Shown here in pieces: positions 1-8,936 of a stretch of 64,000 nucleotides of DNA. The stretch is taken from assembly GCA_019744895.1 (NCBI GenBank), contig JAIETV010000004.1:153535-217534 (forward strand), given 5' to 3'. Both the position numbers and the translations under genes were made by a program. The DNA comes from Candidatus Babeliaceae bacterium (lineage in GTDB: Bacteria; Babelota; Babeliae; Babelales; Babelaceae). Position 1 is the stretch's first letter. Each line of letters opens with the position of its first letter. Below the pieces are notes generated by a model. The model was not told the origin of the DNA and ran no database searches. It saw only the letters and a list, made by a program, of their open reading frames with translations.

Positions 1-2076
1 TACTCGATTGTGGCACTTACTTTTACCAATAAGGCTGCGCGGGAAATGAAAGAGCGTATCGCCCATTTTTTGCCGGGATACCAATTACCGTACGTCGGAA
101 CATTCCATTCATACTGCCTACGATTACTGAAAGTATATCGGCACCATCTTGCGCATACTGATTTTAGTATTCTTGATGAAGATGACAAAGAAAAAATGCT
201 CAAGTCGATTATCAATAAATATGGACTTGTTAAAAAGGTAACGGTAAAAGCACTTGCTGGGGCGATATCGCAGCATAAAAATAGTTTAATGGGAATTTCA
301 GACCCGTTACTTGAAGAATTATGTAACGTATATGAACGTGAAAAAACTAACGCTCATTGCCTTGATTTTGATGATTTACTGTTGGAAGTATTAAAGCTTT
401 TTCGAACTAACGCAGAATTTAAAAAAGATTTTCAACAAAAAGTGCGCCATGTATTAGTTGATGAATATCAGGACACAAATGTAGTACAGCATGCCCTATT
501 ACAACAAATCACACAAGATGAAAAACAGCAGTTTTGTATAGACTCGCTGTGTGTGGTTGGCGACGAAGACCAGTCTATCTATTCCTGGCGTGGCGCTACT
601 ATACAAAATATTGTTTATTTTAAACGTGATTTCCCCCAAACTACAACCATTACCATAGCACAGAACTACCGCTCTGTGCAGCCGATTTTAGATACCGCAA
701 ATGCTCTTATTGACCATAATAGTACCCGCAACCCAAAAAAGTTATGGTCTGCAAAAAAAGGCACCGACAGAATCCGCCGTATTCAATGCGCATCAAGTTA
801 CCAGGAAGGTGACATTGTTGCGCAATTAGCATCGACGCATATAAAAAAAAACAGTGGACAATCGATTGCGGTATTGTATCGTTCGCATTATCAATCGCGC
901 GCACTTGAAGAAGCACTTATTCGCGGTTCGATTCCCTATAAAATTATCGGCGGGGTTAAATTCTATGACCGTCAAGAAATTAAAGATCTGCTTGCCTATA
1001 TGCGTTTGGTGGTTAACCCCTTTGATCGCATCTCACTGAGTCGTATTATTAATGTTCCTTCTCGTGGCTTGGGTGACAAATTTATTGAACAACTGATGCA
1101 GTTATGGGATCAACAACCCTTTTTAAATGGTTTTCAGATTCTGCAACATATGCTTACAGAAAAAACTGTTTCCGGTATAAAGGCAGAAAGCGTGCGTTCA
1201 TTTATCAATCTTTTTTATGGGTTTACCAGAGAGGACGGTGCACAGAAGGTTGCAGAATATTTTATTGAAAAAAATACGTATTTTGAATATTTAAAAGAGC
1301 ATTTTGCCCAAGAAGACGCGCAAGCAAAAATTGGTAACGTAAAAGAGCTCTTAAACGCAATTGCCGCATTTTCTCGCCAAGAACAGCACGCTGCTGGCAC
1401 CTTTACAGTCGAGCAATTTTTGGAAGAAGTGGCTCTTTTGCAAGAGCATATTATTGATGAAACAACACATGATTATATTTCGCTGATGACCTTGCACGCT
1501 GCCAAAGGCCTTGAGTTTGATACCGTTATCTTGACCGGGCTTGAGGAGAATATTTTACCCAGTACGCAAGCCACATTTGCACAAGAATCCGTTGAAGAAG
1601 AGCGTAGGCTTTTATATGTCGGCATAACACGCGCACGTGAACGATTGCTTCTTACCCATGTCCGTTACCGTTATATTTTTGGCACTATGACCGATCAACG
1701 TACTTCACGCTTTGTGCATGAGCTACCCGAGTCAATTGACGCTATAGATTGCTCGCAATGGAACACTAGCAATATCCATGATTACATACGGGAGTGGTAT
1801 TTAGAAAAACCCAGCTATAAAAGGCCGACACCAGTACACGCAGTAAAGCCAAAACTGATTATTCCTGAATCTGTTTTTTCAGATGAGCCTGAAAATATAT
1901 CACAAGAAGTTCCTGAGCCTGTGCACTTGCGTGTAAATCAACGTGTGCGCCATGCAACCTATGGCATTGGCACCATTAAAGATCTTGAAGAACGTGGACA
2001 AGATACTCTTTTTGCAACCGTGCAATTCGGCACAAAAAGTAAAAAGATTTCTGCTAACTTCCTGAGTGAGCTTTGA
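1..2076 (+). CDS. pcrA: PcrA/UvrD-family superfamily 1 DNA helicase, 5' end outside the window
   Basis: ATP-dependent 3'-5' DNA helicase of nucleotide-excision repair and replication restart. The frame is already open at base 1 and reads into motif Ia (ALTFTNKAAREMKERI), so the N-terminus with the Walker A motif lies upstream of the window; the GTG at position 10 is not a real start. Visible motifs in order: Walker B VDEYQDTN (about residue 150 of the visible part), motif III GDEDQSIYSWRGA, motif IV QNYRS, the 2B-region YDRQEIKDLLAYMRL, motif V LMTLHAAKGLEFD and motif VI EEERRLLYVGITRARERL. The C-terminus (VRHATYGIGTI, then VQFGTKSKKI) matches the Tudor-like tail of PcrA/UvrD. It converges on the gene at 2095 with 18 bases between. 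PcrA and UvrD cannot be separated from sequence alone, but the family is certain. Confidence 0.95.
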   Translation, partial: YSIVALTFTNKAAREMKERIAHFLPGYQLPYVGTFHSYCLRLLKVYRHHLAHTDFSILDEDDKEKMLKSIINKYGLVKKVTVKALAGAISQHKNSLMGISDPLLEELCNVYEREKTNAHCLDFDDLLLEVLKLFRTNAEFKKDFQQKVRHVLVDEYQDTNVVQHALLQQITQDEKQQFCIDSLCVVGDEDQSIYSWRGATIQNIVYFKRDFPQTTTITIAQNYRSVQPILDTANALIDHNSTRNPKKLWSAKKGTDRIRRIQCASSYQEGDIVAQLASTHIKKNSGQSIAVLYRSHYQSRALEEALIRGSIPYKIIGGVKFYDRQEIKDLLAYMRLVVNPFDRISLSRIINVPSRGLGDKFIEQLMQLWDQQPFLNGFQILQHMLTEKTVSGIKAESVRSFINLFYGFTREDGAQKVAEYFIEKNTYFEYLKEHFAQEDAQAKIGNVKELLNAIAAFSRQEQHAAGTFTVEQFLEEVALLQEHIIDETTHDYISLMTLHAAKGLEFDTVILTGLEENILPSTQATFAQESVEEERRLLYVGITRARERLLLTHVRYRYIFGTMTDQRTSRFVHELPESIDAIDCSQWNTSNIHDYIREWYLEKPSYKRPTPVHAVKPKLIIPESVFSDEPENISQEVPEPVHLRVNQRVRHATYGIGTIKDLEERGQDTLFATVQFGTKSKKISANFLSEL

Positions 2077-2094
2077 TCGCAGGTGATAAAAAAG

Positions 2095-2652
2095 TTACTC
2101 GTCTTCCTGTTCTATATCTACAATTAATGCTTTGTTATGCATAGTGATTGGGGCGAATAATCTTTTGCCCTGATAGGTAAGCCCATCAAGCTCGACCGTC
2201 AATTTTTCAAGAGCTGTGTCAGGGGAAATAATAATATCTTTACCCATCATTTTGCCATTAGAAAGCTGAACACCGGTGCCCGGAACGATATAGTAACCAT
2301 TTTTAGTACGAACGATCTCATATTTTTTTGATTGAATCGTCGGGTTGTCTTGAACATAGGGCCCTTGCCATTTTTCTGGAGCTACAAGATTCATTGAGCC
2401 GATTTCTGAGCTGACAAAACTTTTTACGGTTAAAAAATCGATATAATTTTTTTCATGGTCAAACCCGAGAATACCACATTCACTGTTTATGCGGTCAAAA
2501 ATCGATTTCAATTGTGTTATATCTGTTAGAATTACTTTGTTAATAATTATGCGGGCTTCTTTGGTAAATTGATACCAGGTCAAAAAGAAGAGCCCTGTTA
2601 ATAAAGCGCTTGAAATGAGAACAATTAATGATCGCTTATGATGTAACTCCAT
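2095..2652 (-). CDS. Single-pass membrane protein of unknown function
   Basis: 185 residues. The N-terminus (MELHHKRSL) precedes one hydrophobic stretch of about 18 residues (LIVLISSALLTGLFFLTW), so it is predicted to be anchored in the inner membrane with the rest outside the cytoplasm. The soluble part has the phrase EKWQGPYVQDNP, faintly like the region around WQGPY in major pseudopilins, but there is no prepilin cleavage site and no GFTLIE-type helix, so I do not call it a pilin. Upstream bases carry a short purine-rich stretch (ggggaaagc) that would serve as ribosome-binding site. Function unknown. Confidence 0.7.
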   Translation of the reverse strand: MELHHKRSLIVLISSALLTGLFFLTWYQFTKEARIIINKVILTDITQLKSIFDRINSECGILGFDHEKNYIDFLTVKSFVSSEIGSMNLVAPEKWQGPYVQDNPTIQSKKYEIVRTKNGYYIVPGTGVQLSNGKMMGKDIIISPDTALEKLTVELDGLTYQGKRLFAPITMHNKALIVDIEQEDE

Positions 2653-2832
2653 GCTTTCCCCTTTTTAAAATGAGATATAGTAGCTTTATTAATTAATATT
2701 AGCATAAAATAAGATATGATTTGAAGATATCCCTTTTCATAATGATTGATAAAAATATTGAGCGATGGCTTATTTTGCTTGAGAAATTTTACCAAACTAT
2801 GCTATAAATTCATGAAGGGAGAAGGTATTTTT

Positions 2833-3318
2833 ATGAGATATAGCTTGAGATTATTACCATTATTTATGTACTATTCAAGCGCTTTTGTAAGTGGCTACCT
2901 TCTTCATAGCGACCAAGAAGCATTTGCTCATTGTGTTAATAACCAAAATACCTTTATAGCTATTATATGGCCTATTGCGCAGGGAAAAGAGACAGTTATT
3001 CAAAATATCATGAACAGGTATGGTAAAATATTATATAAAAAAGAAATGTATTTTACACCAAAAAAAGCTTTATATGTTTTAAAAAAAGCGCATGCCAACG
3101 CAAATATATCTAATATGAAAGAGCATCTGAATTGGTATTTCCCTAAGGGAACATATGCTCAACCGGCGCGTATCTTTGTGCTTGAATTTAAAGATATGGC
3201 CCACAACCTAGCATGCAAATATGCGATCCGCAAACTATACCCCTATCTGCAGTACCGCTCAATTCATATTAATGATTATCACTATGAAGCCATAGAGCTG
3301 GCAAAGCTCTTTTTTTAG
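2833..3318 (+). CDS. Putative exported protein, unknown family
   Basis: The start at 2833 is preferred over an in-frame ATG at 2746 because GGGAGAAGG lies just upstream of it. This gives 161 residues starting MRYSLRLLPLF, with a hydrophobic segment to about residue 22 that looks like a signal peptide or anchor. The mature part has no domain I recognise; it ends in a run containing SIHINDYHYEAIELAKLFF. An intrinsic terminator overlaps the last codons. Function unknown. Confidence 0.65.
   Translation: MRYSLRLLPLFMYYSSAFVSGYLLHSDQEAFAHCVNNQNTFIAIIWPIAQGKETVIQNIMNRYGKILYKKEMYFTPKKALYVLKKAHANANISNMKEHLNWYFPKGTYAQPARIFVLEFKDMAHNLACKYAIRKLYPYLQYRSIHINDYHYEAIELAKLFF
3294..3316 (+). terminator. Intrinsic terminator overlapping the 3' end of the preceding gene
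   Basis: AGAGCT, five-base loop, AGCTCT, then seven T. The hairpin and T-run themselves encode the last residues (ELAKLFF) and the stop codon of the gene ending at 3318. Confidence 0.6.
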
Positions 3319-3369
3319 TTAAAGCAGAAAGTTGCGCAGCGCTTTATTATATTAAAAAACTTACAATAA

Positions 3370-4368
3370 TTAATATTTTAAGCACATAACATCTTGGACT
3401 TCAGCCAGTGTCTTTGCGGTAACTTCGCGCGTGGCTGCAGTGCCCTTTTTCAGAATATCCATAACATACGCTTTGTCATTATGGAACTTTTGTCTACGTG
3501 TTCTTATCGGCTCGATAAATGAATCGATAATTTCTGTTAAACGCTTTTTCAACACCATATCACCAAGGCCACCTGCTTGGTACTGTCTTTTTAATTCAGC
3601 AACTTCATCTGTATGAGGGTCAAATATATCAAGGTACGTAAACACCGTATTACCTTCGACGTTGCCTGGGTCAGATACTTTGATATGATTTGGGTCTGTA
3701 TACATACCTTTAACTTTTTGTGCAATAACATCGGCTGAATCAGAAAGATAAATAGCGTTCCCCAAAGATTTGCTCATTTTAGCTTTACCATCTGTACCGA
3801 CTAACCGTGCAACCTCGGGAACAATAGCACGCACGTCTGGAAACACTTGTTTTTTATAGATTCTATTAAATGAACGTGCGATTTCATTTGTCTGTTCGAT
3901 CATGGGCAGCTGGTCTTCACCTACAGGAACAACTGTTGCTTTTACGCACGTGATATCGGCAGCTTGGCTTACTGGATACATAAAAAAACCTGCTGGAATG
4001 GCGTCACCATAACCCTTTTGGTCGATCTCTGTTTTAACCGTGGGGTTTCTACGCAAACGACTTACCGTTACTAAGTTTAGATAATAAATGGTTAAATCAG
4101 CAATTTCAGGGATTTGGGATTGAATAAAAATAGTAGATTTTGTGGGGTCGATCCCTACTGCTAGATAATCACAGGCGACCTGAAAAACATTATCATGCAC
4201 TTTATGTGGATGTTCATAATTGTCAGTTAATGCCTGCAAGTCGGCAATAATAATATACTGTTTATAGATATCCTGGTAGTGGACTCTATTTTTTAATGAA
4301 CCTACATAGTGACCTAAATGTAAGGGGCCCGATGGTCGATCACCGGTTAATACGATATCATTTTTCAT
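3370..4368 (-). CDS. trpS: Tryptophanyl-tRNA synthetase
   Basis: Charges tRNA-Trp with tryptophan in the cytoplasm. It is 332 residues, the usual length of bacterial TrpS. The class I HIGH-type motif is in [16 protein letters not shown] (residues 9-24) and the KMSKS motif in [16 protein letters not shown] near residue 200. [18 protein letters not shown] is the typical family stretch between them. It starts two bases after the stop of ogt and is probably the last gene of the suf-ogt-trpS transcript. Confidence 0.97.
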   Translation of the reverse strand: MKNDIVLTGDRPSGPLHLGHYVGSLKNRVHYQDIYKQYIIIADLQALTDNYEHPHKVHDNVFQVACDYLAVGIDPTKSTIFIQSQIPEIADLTIYYLNLVTVSRLRRNPTVKTEIDQKGYGDAIPAGFFMYPVSQAADITCVKATVVPVGEDQLPMIEQTNEIARSFNRIYKKQVFPDVRAIVPEVARLVGTDGKAKMSKSLGNAIYLSDSADVIAQKVKGMYTDPNHIKVSDPGNVEGNTVFTYLDIFDPHTDEVAELKRQYQAGGLGDMVLKKRLTEIIDSFIEPIRTRRQKFHNDKAYVMDILKKGTAATREVTAKTLAEVQDVMCLKY

Positions 4369-4370
4369 GA

Positions 4371-4826
4371 TTATAATCTTTCTGCAGTAAGTAATGCTAA
4401 TTTTTTATCGATGCCATATGCATATCCACCGAGTTTACCATCTTTTTTTGTTACTCTATGACAAGGAATAAAGAATATTATTTTATTCTGAGCTAAAGCA
4501 TTTGCAACTGCGCGATAGGCTCTCGGCTTGCCAATAGTCTGTGCAATGTCATGGTAGGTTAAAGTAGCTCCGGCAGGAATTTTTAACACAGCTTGCCAAA
4601 CTTTAACTTGAAAATTGGTACCAACTAAAATAATTCTTTTTAAAACACTTGCAGTGTTTGCATGCGCGATTTCTTGTACCTTATACGCTGCATTAAAAAC
4701 TCCAAGCTCAGTACTTTGAACCCATAAAGTTCCTGCAGGAGTATTATAATAGGTATCGATAACAGTATGCTGCTTTAAATGTTTTTTGAATTCTGCTTTT
4801 GTAAGTAAGGTAATTGTTGTATTCAT
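4371..4826 (-). CDS. ogt: Methylated-DNA--protein-cysteine methyltransferase
   Basis: Suicide repair enzyme that moves the alkyl group from O6-alkylguanine to its own cysteine. The active site is [18 protein letters not shown], with the acceptor Cys at residue 122. The DNA-binding helix region [24 protein letters not shown] and the arginine-finger region [13 protein letters not shown] precede it. At 151 residues it is a normal Ogt with a short N-terminal ribonuclease-H-like domain. It sits 14 bases downstream of sufS and two bases upstream of trpS, so it is probably co-transcribed with both. Confidence 0.95.
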   Translation of the reverse strand: MNTTITLLTKAEFKKHLKQHTVIDTYYNTPAGTLWVQSTELGVFNAAYKVQEIAHANTASVLKRIILVGTNFQVKVWQAVLKIPAGATLTYHDIAQTIGKPRAYRAVANALAQNKIIFFIPCHRVTKKDGKLGGYAYGIDKKLALLTAERL

Positions 4827-4840
4827 AGGTGCATTATCGT

Positions 4841-6064
4841 TTATGTATAAAGAGCGTCTAATGCTTTACCAAAAGCATCAATATCATGCATGGTAGTATA
4901 GGCGTGAACACTGACACGCACAGAAGCTGGAATACCAAATCGCTCATGAATCGGTTGCGCGCAATGATGCCCTGCACGAACAGCGACATCGTATTGACTC
5001 AGCCAAGCGGCAATATCATGCGCATGATATTTTTTGCTATAAAATGATACAAGATGATTATGCACCGGCTCTTGATATTCTGGTTGCATGATAATAATAT
5101 CTTCATGTTTTTTTAAATGTTTTTTTAGAGCTTCAACAAGCATATTCTCATGTTCGGCAAGTTGGCGATACGGTATCTGCTCATTAAAATAGTTCAGCGC
5201 AGCTCGTAACCCGATAGCTTGTTCAATAGGCGGCGTTCCCGCTTCGAGTCTATAGGGCATCTCTTTCCATTCTATGCAATCTAATTGCGCGCATGGTATA
5301 TGCGCACTATGCACCATACCACCGCCTGTGCGATAGACACCCAGTTCAGAGAATCTATTTTTATTACAATAAAGTACCCCGATACCGGTAGGTGCAAATA
5401 GTTTGTGTCCCGAAAATGCCAAGAAATCTACACCAAGCGTTTGAACGTCTATGGACATATGCCCGATTGCTTGAGCGGCATCAAGTAACACACGCGCACC
5501 CACTTCATGCGCTTTGTCACGAATAGCACGTATATAATTTGCCGGATAATTTCCAAAAATATGGGAACTTAATGCAAACGTCACCAGTTTAGTTCTTGAA
5601 GTAATCTGTTGTAAAAATGAGTCAATATCTAACTTAAATTCGTTAGTAAGTGGCACATAACGAATTACTGCGCCCAGTTTGGCGCTTAATTGCTGCCATG
5701 GTAACAAATTACTATGATGCTCAGACTCTGGAAGTACTATCTCATCGCCAGCTTTTAGATGTAAGGCTGCCCACGCATGAGCGACCATGCTGATGCTATC
5801 TGTTGCACCCGAAGTGAATATGATTTCTTGCGGTTCAGCATTAATAAACTCTGCAACGGCCCTACGGGCATCTTCAAATTGCCGGGTTGCAGATTCTGCA
5901 AGTGTATAGATGCCACGATGCACCGACGCGTTACTTGTTTGATAAAAGCTAGTAACCGCTGTTATGACTGCATCTGGCTTTTGTGATGTCGCAGCCGAGT
6001 CTAAATAAACGATACTCGAGTTGCGTAATAAAGGAAAATTTTGTTTTATACGTATACTATCCAT
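4841..6064 (-). CDS. sufS: Cysteine desulfurase SufS
   Basis: PLP enzyme that takes sulfur from cysteine for iron-sulfur cluster assembly. The PLP-binding lysine is K221 in AFSGHKLFAPTGIG and the persulfide-carrying cysteine is C368 in RAGHHCAQP, both in the context of group II (SufS/CsdA) desulfurases. Length of 407 residues is typical. There is no SufE or SufU next to it in this window. It follows sufC-sufB-sufD by 72 bases on the same strand. A cysteine synthase at 55954 could supply its substrate. Confidence 0.96.
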   Translation of the reverse strand: MDSIRIKQNFPLLRNSSIVYLDSAATSQKPDAVITAVTSFYQTSNASVHRGIYTLAESATRQFEDARRAVAEFINAEPQEIIFTSGATDSISMVAHAWAALHLKAGDEIVLPESEHHSNLLPWQQLSAKLGAVIRYVPLTNEFKLDIDSFLQQITSRTKLVTFALSSHIFGNYPANYIRAIRDKAHEVGARVLLDAAQAIGHMSIDVQTLGVDFLAFSGHKLFAPTGIGVLYCNKNRFSELGVYRTGGGMVHSAHIPCAQLDCIEWKEMPYRLEAGTPPIEQAIGLRAALNYFNEQIPYRQLAEHENMLVEALKKHLKKHEDIIIMQPEYQEPVHNHLVSFYSKKYHAHDIAAWLSQYDVAVRAGHHCAQPIHERFGIPASVRVSVHAYTTMHDIDAFGKALDALYT

Positions 6065-6136
6065 AGCTTATGATTTTATCCTACCGAACTCTTTTCAGCA
6101 AGTGATTAAGAAAAAATCATGACATACCTGAATTTT

Positions 6137-6730
6137 TTAAAAAAGAGATTTGATGAGAATATCTGAAATATTGAGTAAGAAAAACTCTTGAGCGGCTTTG
6201 TCTTCAAGCGCTGACAGAAAGAAACTTTTTACTAAAATTTCCTGTGAATCATCTTGAGTTATTCCGCGAGATGCCAGATATTCTATTAAATTTGCATTAA
6301 TGCCGGCAACGGCACTGCCATGCTTGCACTGGACATCATTTGTTAACACTTCAAGTGCGGGCATTGCTTGAGCATGAGCTTTTTCACTCAGTAAAAGCGT
6401 ATGACTTTTTTGCTCTGCACGTGTGTGACGTGACTCTGGACTAACGTATATTTTGCCTGAGTAGTTAAAATTCGCCTGATCATATAAGGCTCCTTTGACT
6501 ACAATACTGCTACTGGTATGCGGGGCATCATGCTGCTGAAGGGTAGTCAATTTCAAAATATCATTGTTTTTTTGCAGATGTATAACATGAATATCAGCAT
6601 GAGTACCTGGCTGGATGCAACGTATGCGAATTTCAAGTTCAACATGGGGAGTATTATATAAAAAAATATATACCTGCATATCGTGCGTTACAACAAATTC
6701 ATGCACACCAGAAATGGTATGAAAAATCAT
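6137..6730 (-). CDS. sufD: SufD-like Fe-S scaffold protein, short form
   Basis: Partner of SufB and SufC in the SUF scaffold complex. Only 197 residues, about half the usual SufD length. What is present is the second half of the family: the end of the beta-helical core and the C-terminal helical domain (VQCKHGSAVAGINANLIEYLASRGI, read in two parts, then SQEILVKSFFLSAL). It parallels the SufB C-terminus (QLEYLCSRGLTRQQAL). The start codon overlaps the sufB stop by four bases, so translation is probably coupled and the short form is not a fragment from a chance start. Whether it works as a reduced SufD is not known. Confidence 0.85.
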   Translation of the reverse strand: MIFHTISGVHEFVVTHDMQVYIFLYNTPHVELEIRIRCIQPGTHADIHVIHLQKNNDILKLTTLQQHDAPHTSSSIVVKGALYDQANFNYSGKIYVSPESRHTRAEQKSHTLLLSEKAHAQAMPALEVLTNDVQCKHGSAVAGINANLIEYLASRGITQDDSQEILVKSFFLSALEDKAAQEFFLLNISDILIKSLF

Positions 6731-8061
6731 CCGATGGAACCTTCCATGGTTGCAGAAATTAACCGATTAATTTCTACGGCATATTCCATAGGCAACTGTT
6801 CAACAAAAGCGCTCACAAAACCCGTCATAACAAGACCTAACGCTTGTTGCCGTGTTAAACCGCGACTACATAAATATTCAAGTTGCGCATCTGAAACCTT
6901 GCTTACCGATGCTTCATGACCAACATCAGCATCATGCGCAGCAACGATTACGGTTGGGTAGGTGTCTGAACGTGAATAATCATCAAGCAATAAGGCATCA
7001 CATTGTACACGTGATTTGACATTATGTGCAGATTTTACAACTTTTACTAAACCGCGGTATGACGCGCGGCCACCCTGTTGGGAAATAGATTTGGAAACAA
7101 TGGTTGAATGTGTGTGAGGGGCCATATGCACCATTTTAGCGCCAGCATCTTGATGCTGATTTACTGAAGCAACCGCTAATGATAGAACCTGTCCTTGCGC
7201 GCCCGGTTCTTTAAGAACAACACAGGGGTATTTCATGGTAACTGCACTTCCGAAATTACCGTCTACCCACGAAACCCGTGCATTACGATAGGCAATAGCA
7301 CGCTTGGTGACTAAATTATAAACATTTGGTGCCCAGTTTTGGATAGTAGTATATTGAACATGTGCATCGGGCAATGCAACAATTTCAACAACTGCGCTGT
7401 GTAATGATGCCCTTGAATAGATAGGGGCACTGCAACCTTCAACATAATGAACAGAAGAACCAACATCAGCTATAATAAGTGTCCGTTCAAACTGACCCAT
7501 CTGTTGTTGATTAATTCTAAAATATGCCTGTAACGGCATAGTTACCTGCACATGTGGTGGAACATAGACAAAACTACCACCAGACCAGAATGCGGAATTA
7601 AGTGCTGCAAAAATATTGTCATGAGCGGGAATAACGGTAGCAAAATATTTTTTAACTAATTCTGAATGCTCTTTAACGGCAGTTTCCATCGAACAAAAAA
7701 TAACACCTTTATCAGACCATTCCTGCTTTAAACTTTTATAAATAACTTCAGACTCAAACTGTGCGCCAACACCGGCAAGAAACTTCTGCTCTGCTTGTGG
7801 AATTCCCAATGTCTCAAACGTACTTTTTATATCTTGTGGTACGTCGTGCCATGAACGCTTTTCAGTAACAAGGGGTTTTACATACATAGTAATATCAGAC
7901 AAGTCCAAACCACTCAGGTCTGCAGCCCAGCCTGGAACTTTTTTTTCGTGAACATATTTTAATGCAGCATAACGAAAATCGACCATCCATAACGGCTCTT
8001 GCTTTTCGTGTGAAATATTTTTTACTGCTTGCAAAGTAAGAGAAGCTACATTAAGGGTCAT
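6727..8061 (-). CDS. sufB: Fe-S cluster assembly scaffold SufB
   Basis: Scaffold subunit on which the nascent Fe-S cluster is built. 444 residues, near the family norm. Family stretches are SGGSFVYVPPHVQVTMPLQAYF (read across the beta-helix entry), SCSAPIYSR-type context (EGCSAPIYS), and the C-terminal block GGRASYRGLVKV followed by QCDALLLDDYSRSDTYP and AHDADVGHEASVSKVS. It overlaps sufC by four bases upstream and sufD by four bases downstream, which indicates a tightly coupled operon. Confidence 0.97.
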   Translation of the reverse strand: MTLNVASLTLQAVKNISHEKQEPLWMVDFRYAALKYVHEKKVPGWAADLSGLDLSDITMYVKPLVTEKRSWHDVPQDIKSTFETLGIPQAEQKFLAGVGAQFESEVIYKSLKQEWSDKGVIFCSMETAVKEHSELVKKYFATVIPAHDNIFAALNSAFWSGGSFVYVPPHVQVTMPLQAYFRINQQQMGQFERTLIIADVGSSVHYVEGCSAPIYSRASLHSAVVEIVALPDAHVQYTTIQNWAPNVYNLVTKRAIAYRNARVSWVDGNFGSAVTMKYPCVVLKEPGAQGQVLSLAVASVNQHQDAGAKMVHMAPHTHSTIVSKSISQQGGRASYRGLVKVVKSAHNVKSRVQCDALLLDDYSRSDTYPTVIVAAHDADVGHEASVSKVSDAQLEYLCSRGLTRQQALGLVMTGFVSAFVEQLPMEYAVEINRLISATMEGSIG

Positions 8062-8726
8062 ACAAGCCTGCCTGCAGACATGGTATATATACGATCCGCC
8101 TGAAGCAGTTTTGCCAATTGAGTGTTATGCGTAATAATAATGACAAGAGCATTTTCGTGCATAATCCGATAGGTATTTATAACCCTTATAAGAGCGCTTA
8201 CCCCCAGGGCATCAAGACCTGAATCCGGTTCATCAAGAATAACAATGCGTGGTTCTAGAACAAGCATCTGCACAAGTTCTAGACGCTTTTTTTGCCCACC
8301 TGAAAAGCCCTCATGCACATTGCGCTTGCTATATTCTACGGGTAACCCAACTAATTCAAAGGCTTTTTCTATCTTTTGATCGAGCAGATCCAATGAAAGA
8401 TCCGCTCCTTTACAAGAACGGTAGGCATGCTGCAAAAAAGTTTTAATCTGCAGCCCAGGAACCTCCAGAGGGTGTTGAAAACCAAGAAAAATTCCTGCGT
8501 GAGCACGCTTTTCAATAACCCAATTGGCAATATCATTGCCATCTAAAAGCATCTGCCCGGAAACACTATATCCAGAAAGGCCCATTAATGCAGATGCAAA
8601 GGTACTTTTACCAGATCCATTATCTCCAGTAATTATCACTAGCTGCCCAGACTGCAAGACAAGAGATATATCGTGCACAATGGGCATTGACTGTGCTGAA
8701 ACAGAGAAATTTTTAAGAAAAAGCAT
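8058..8726 (-). CDS. sufC: Fe-S assembly ATPase SufC
   Basis: ABC-type ATPase that drives conformational change of the SufB-SufD scaffold; it is soluble. 222 residues. Walker A is GDNGSGKST (residues 34-42), the signature is FSGGQKKRLE, and Walker B is IVILDEPDSGLDALG. The family hallmark FLGFQHPLEVPG is also present. First gene of the suf operon; its 5' side faces a divergent gene across a 210-base gap. Confidence 0.97.
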   Translation of the reverse strand: MLFLKNFSVSAQSMPIVHDISLVLQSGQLVIITGDNGSGKSTFASALMGLSGYSVSGQMLLDGNDIANWVIEKRAHAGIFLGFQHPLEVPGLQIKTFLQHAYRSCKGADLSLDLLDQKIEKAFELVGLPVEYSKRNVHEGFSGGQKKRLELVQMLVLEPRIVILDEPDSGLDALGVSALIRVINTYRIMHENALVIIITHNTQLAKLLQADRIYTMSAGRLV

Positions 8727-8878
8727 GAAGTAACTACTAAATTATATGTTTATTTGTTTATATATAGTTATCAGCGTAACAAAAGAAGCATATTATGGCT
8801 AATCAGCGCAATTACTACACAAAGAATCTTTCCAGAATTTGCTTACCCCCAGCATGGGCAATCGAAAAAAAGTTATTT

Positions 8879-8907
8879 TTGACAGAGTATAAATTCTATT
8901 ATACAAT
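8879..8907 (+). promoter_or_regulatory. Sigma-70-type promoter for the lipase-like gene
   Basis: TTGACA at 8879-8884, a 17-base spacer, and TACAAT at 8902-8907, about 30 bases before the start at 8937. It lies in the divergent gap between sufC and the lipase-like gene. Confidence 0.6.
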
Positions 8908-8936
8908 TTATAACAACTATGATAACAAGGTTTTTT

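Noticed and set aside
6069..6121. ATGATTTT and AAAAATCAT inverted pair between sufD and sufS.
   Set aside because: Arms are short and the loop exceeds 30 bases; no support for a regulatory role.
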